A stretch of DNA of 54,207 nt from Bacteroidaceae bacterium. Its GTDB lineage: Bacteria > Bacteroidota > Bacteroidia > Bacteroidales > Bacteroidaceae. Position 1 is the first letter of the stretch; every line of letters starts with the position of its first letter. The position numbers and the translations under genes are program-made. This document shows positions 52,680 to 54,207 of this stretch, one piece after another. The DNA is taken from the NCBI GenBank assembly GCA_016292545.1, contig JAEDIG010000002.1:1-54207 (forward strand), written 5' to 3'. The notes under the pieces were generated by a model. That model saw only the letters and a program-made list of their open reading frames with translations. It made no database searches and was not told the DNA's origin.

Positions 52680-54207
52680 ATGGAAGGAAAAACTGCAAAA
52701 GAAGAGGTAAAACGCATTCCCTATGGGATGATGAACTTCGTGGCTGTCCGCGAGGATAACTATTACTATGTGGACAAGACACGGTTCATAGAGAAGGTGG
52801 AGAACGCCAACAGGTTCTTCTTCTTCATCCGGCCGCGCCGTTTCGGCAAGAGCCTTACCATGTCCATGCTGCGTCATTACTATGACATCAACCAGAAGGA
52901 TAAGTTCGAGCGTCTCTACGGCGACCTGTACATAGGCCAGCACCCTACGCCCAACCATAACAAGTATCTTGTCATCTACCTTAATTTTGCAGTCATCAAT
53001 GCTGATTTGGGGAATTATCGCAGTGCGATGGACTCCATTTGCAATACGGAGTTCAACTACTTCTGTGATGTGTACAAACAGTATCTTCCCGAGGGCATCA
53101 AGGAGGAAATGAACAAAAAAAATGGATGCGTAGAGCAACTGGACTACTTGTACAGAGAGGCCCGCAAGACAGGTGCCAGAATCTATCTCTTCATCGACGA
53201 GTATGACCACTTCACCAACCACATCCTCTCCGATGCGGCACGGCTCACCGAGTATAAGCAGGAGACACATGGGACAGGCTACCTGCGCACCTTCTTCGAC
53301 ACCATCAAGGCAGGCACCGATTCGAGCATTGAACGCGTTTACGTTACGGGCGTAAGCCCTGTCACACTGGACGACCTCACCAGCGGTTTCAACATCGGCT
53401 CTAATTATTCACTCGCCTACGGCTTCAATGAGATGGTGGGCTTCACGGAGCAGGAAGTACGCCAGATGCTCACATACTACAGTCAGCACCATGAGTTCCA
53501 CCACACCATCGATGAACTCATCGAAATCATGAAGCCCTACTACGACAACTACTGTTTTGCCGAAGAAGCTTACGGAGAAACTACGATGTACAACTCCAAT
53601 ATGGTGCTCTATTTCCTGTTCCAGTACATCGACAACCGTTGCAGGATTCCCAAGGACATGCTTGACACCAACATCCGCGTGGACTACAACAAGCTGCGTA
53701 TGCTCATCCGCAAGGACAAGGAGTTTGCCCACGATGCCTCTGTCATCCAAACCCTCGTGTCCAAAGGATTCGTGACGGGCGAACTGAAGAAAGGTTTCCC
53801 CGCAGAGCAGATTGCCAGAGACGACAATTTCATCAGTCTGCTCTACTACTTCGGCATGGTGACTATCGGAGGCACCTACAGGGGAGGCACCCGCTTCGTT
53901 ATCCCCAACGAAGTGGTGCGTGAACAAATCTACACCTACCTTCTCGACAACTATCACGACAACCATTTGGAGACCGACACCTACCGCCTATCCCAACTGG
54001 AGGAGAACATGGCCTATGATGGTGACTTCAAGCCTTTCTTCCAGTGCATTGCCGACAGCATCCACACCTTCGCCTCGCAGCGCGACCGCCAGAAGGGTGA
54101 GGCCTTTGTGCATGGCTACACGCTGGCCCTCACCAGCCAGTGCCGTTTCTACCGCCCCATTTCCGAACTGGACAATCAGGGCGGCTATGCCGACATCTTC
54201 CTGCGTC
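52680..54207 (+). CDS. AAA-ATPase-like/PD-(D/E)XK nuclease protein (3' end outside window)
   Basis: This reading frame is open from the ATG at 52680 to the window edge, giving 509 codons with no stop. The N-terminal domain is the AAA-ATPase-like family common and multicopy in Bacteroidetes. It opens IPYGMMNFVAVREDNYYYVDKT, Walker A is RPRRFGKS (K57) and Walker B is YLFIDEYDH (D173, E174). Residues after about 440 (HTFASQRDRQKGEAFVHGYTLAL, then GGYADIFLR) begin the PD-(D/E)XK nuclease domain, whose Glu-x-Lys half lies beyond the window. Function is unknown; mobile-element and defence roles have both been suggested for such families. It has its own promoter. Confidence 0.85.
   Translation, partial: MEGKTAKEEVKRIPYGMMNFVAVREDNYYYVDKTRFIEKVENANRFFFFIRPRRFGKSLTMSMLRHYYDINQKDKFERLYGDLYIGQHPTPNHNKYLVIYLNFAVINADLGNYRSAMDSICNTEFNYFCDVYKQYLPEGIKEEMNKKNGCVEQLDYLYREARKTGARIYLFIDEYDHFTNHILSDAARLTEYKQETHGTGYLRTFFDTIKAGTDSSIERVYVTGVSPVTLDDLTSGFNIGSNYSLAYGFNEMVGFTEQEVRQMLTYYSQHHEFHHTIDELIEIMKPYYDNYCFAEEAYGETTMYNSNMVLYFLFQYIDNRCRIPKDMLDTNIRVDYNKLRMLIRKDKEFAHDASVIQTLVSKGFVTGELKKGFPAEQIARDDNFISLLYYFGMVTIGGTYRGGTRFVIPNEVVREQIYTYLLDNYHDNHLETDTYRLSQLEENMAYDGDFKPFFQCIADSIHTFASQRDRQKGEAFVHGYTLALTSQCRFYRPISELDNQGGYADIFLR

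Noticed and set aside
1..54207. CRISPR arrays, tRNA, rRNA and insertion sequences
   Set aside because: I looked for regularly spaced repeats, tRNA TPsiC-like blocks, transposase-like frames and terminal repeats, and saw none that hold up.

Overview
The window reads as chromosomal DNA of a GC-rich member of the Bacteroidales, most likely a Prevotella-like species. Four things point there. Many genes are preceded by the Bacteroidetes promoter TTTG/TTG-N19-21-TAnnTTTG, and nearly all lack Shine-Dalgarno sites. Exported proteins carry Bacteroidales-type lipoboxes, one carries a type IX secretion sorting domain, and one a Tat signal. The glycoside hydrolase families (GH2, GH5, GH92, GH97), the TonB receptor and the TlpA/DUF4369-like proteins are typical of gut or oral Bacteroidales. 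The housekeeping genes (parE, coaD, ybeY, ruvB, gpmI, greA, pnp) look orthodox for that order. The genus is inference. No rRNA, tRNA, CRISPR array, transposase or prophage was seen.

Layout. 1-479 is non-coding, with short inverted repeats and a terminator. 480-1616 (-) encodes an OmpA-like outer membrane protein. 1996-11587 (+) is a compact run of eight genes: GNAT protein, parE, coaD, an S41 protease, ybeY, ruvB, a SpmA/SpmB-like membrane protein and a polysaccharide flippase, several overlapping by a few bases. 11632-13023 is a Tat-exported Gfo/Idh/MocA oxidoreductase. 13253-15616 is a TlpA-like thioredoxin protein with its own promoter and terminator. 15840-20878 looks like one uptake operon: TonB-dependent receptor, parallel beta-helix lipoprotein and a lipoprotein phosphatase resembling tartrate-resistant acid phosphatase. 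It is closed by a convergent esterase gene (21000-21881, -). 22065-24794 is a secreted GH5-CBM6-CBM6 enzyme with a type IX sorting domain. After a 511-bp gap with an unusual iterated inverted repeat comes a minus-strand cluster, gpmI-ung-DUF3109-ThuA.

29106-39383 (+) is a glycan-related cluster: fasciclin lipoprotein, GH97, a 1189-residue discoidin-domain protein and GH2, with no SusC/SusD pair beside it. 39393-39704 (-) appears to be a complete, tiny transcription unit: promoter, structured leader, strong Shine-Dalgarno, a 32-codon membrane peptide and a terminator. Next come an SGNH hydrolase and a mannose-1-phosphate guanylyltransferase, then (-) HIT, greA and a TlpA-like lipoprotein that has lost its cysteines. 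greA has a long leader holding a terminator-like hairpin. pnp (+) and cutC (-) converge on a terminator. 47518-52453 is a transglutaminase-like protein followed by a GH92 family enzyme whose expected catalytic acid Glu is Gln. The window ends inside an AAA-ATPase/PD-(D/E)XK nuclease-like gene, preceded by a 24-bp imperfect inverted repeat.

The observations most worth following are the small-peptide transcription unit with two mutually exclusive leader hairpins, the GH92 Glu-to-Gln change (as in mannose-1-phosphate-6-mannose cleaving enzymes), the receptor/lipoprotein/acid-phosphatase operon, and the attenuator-like greA leader.
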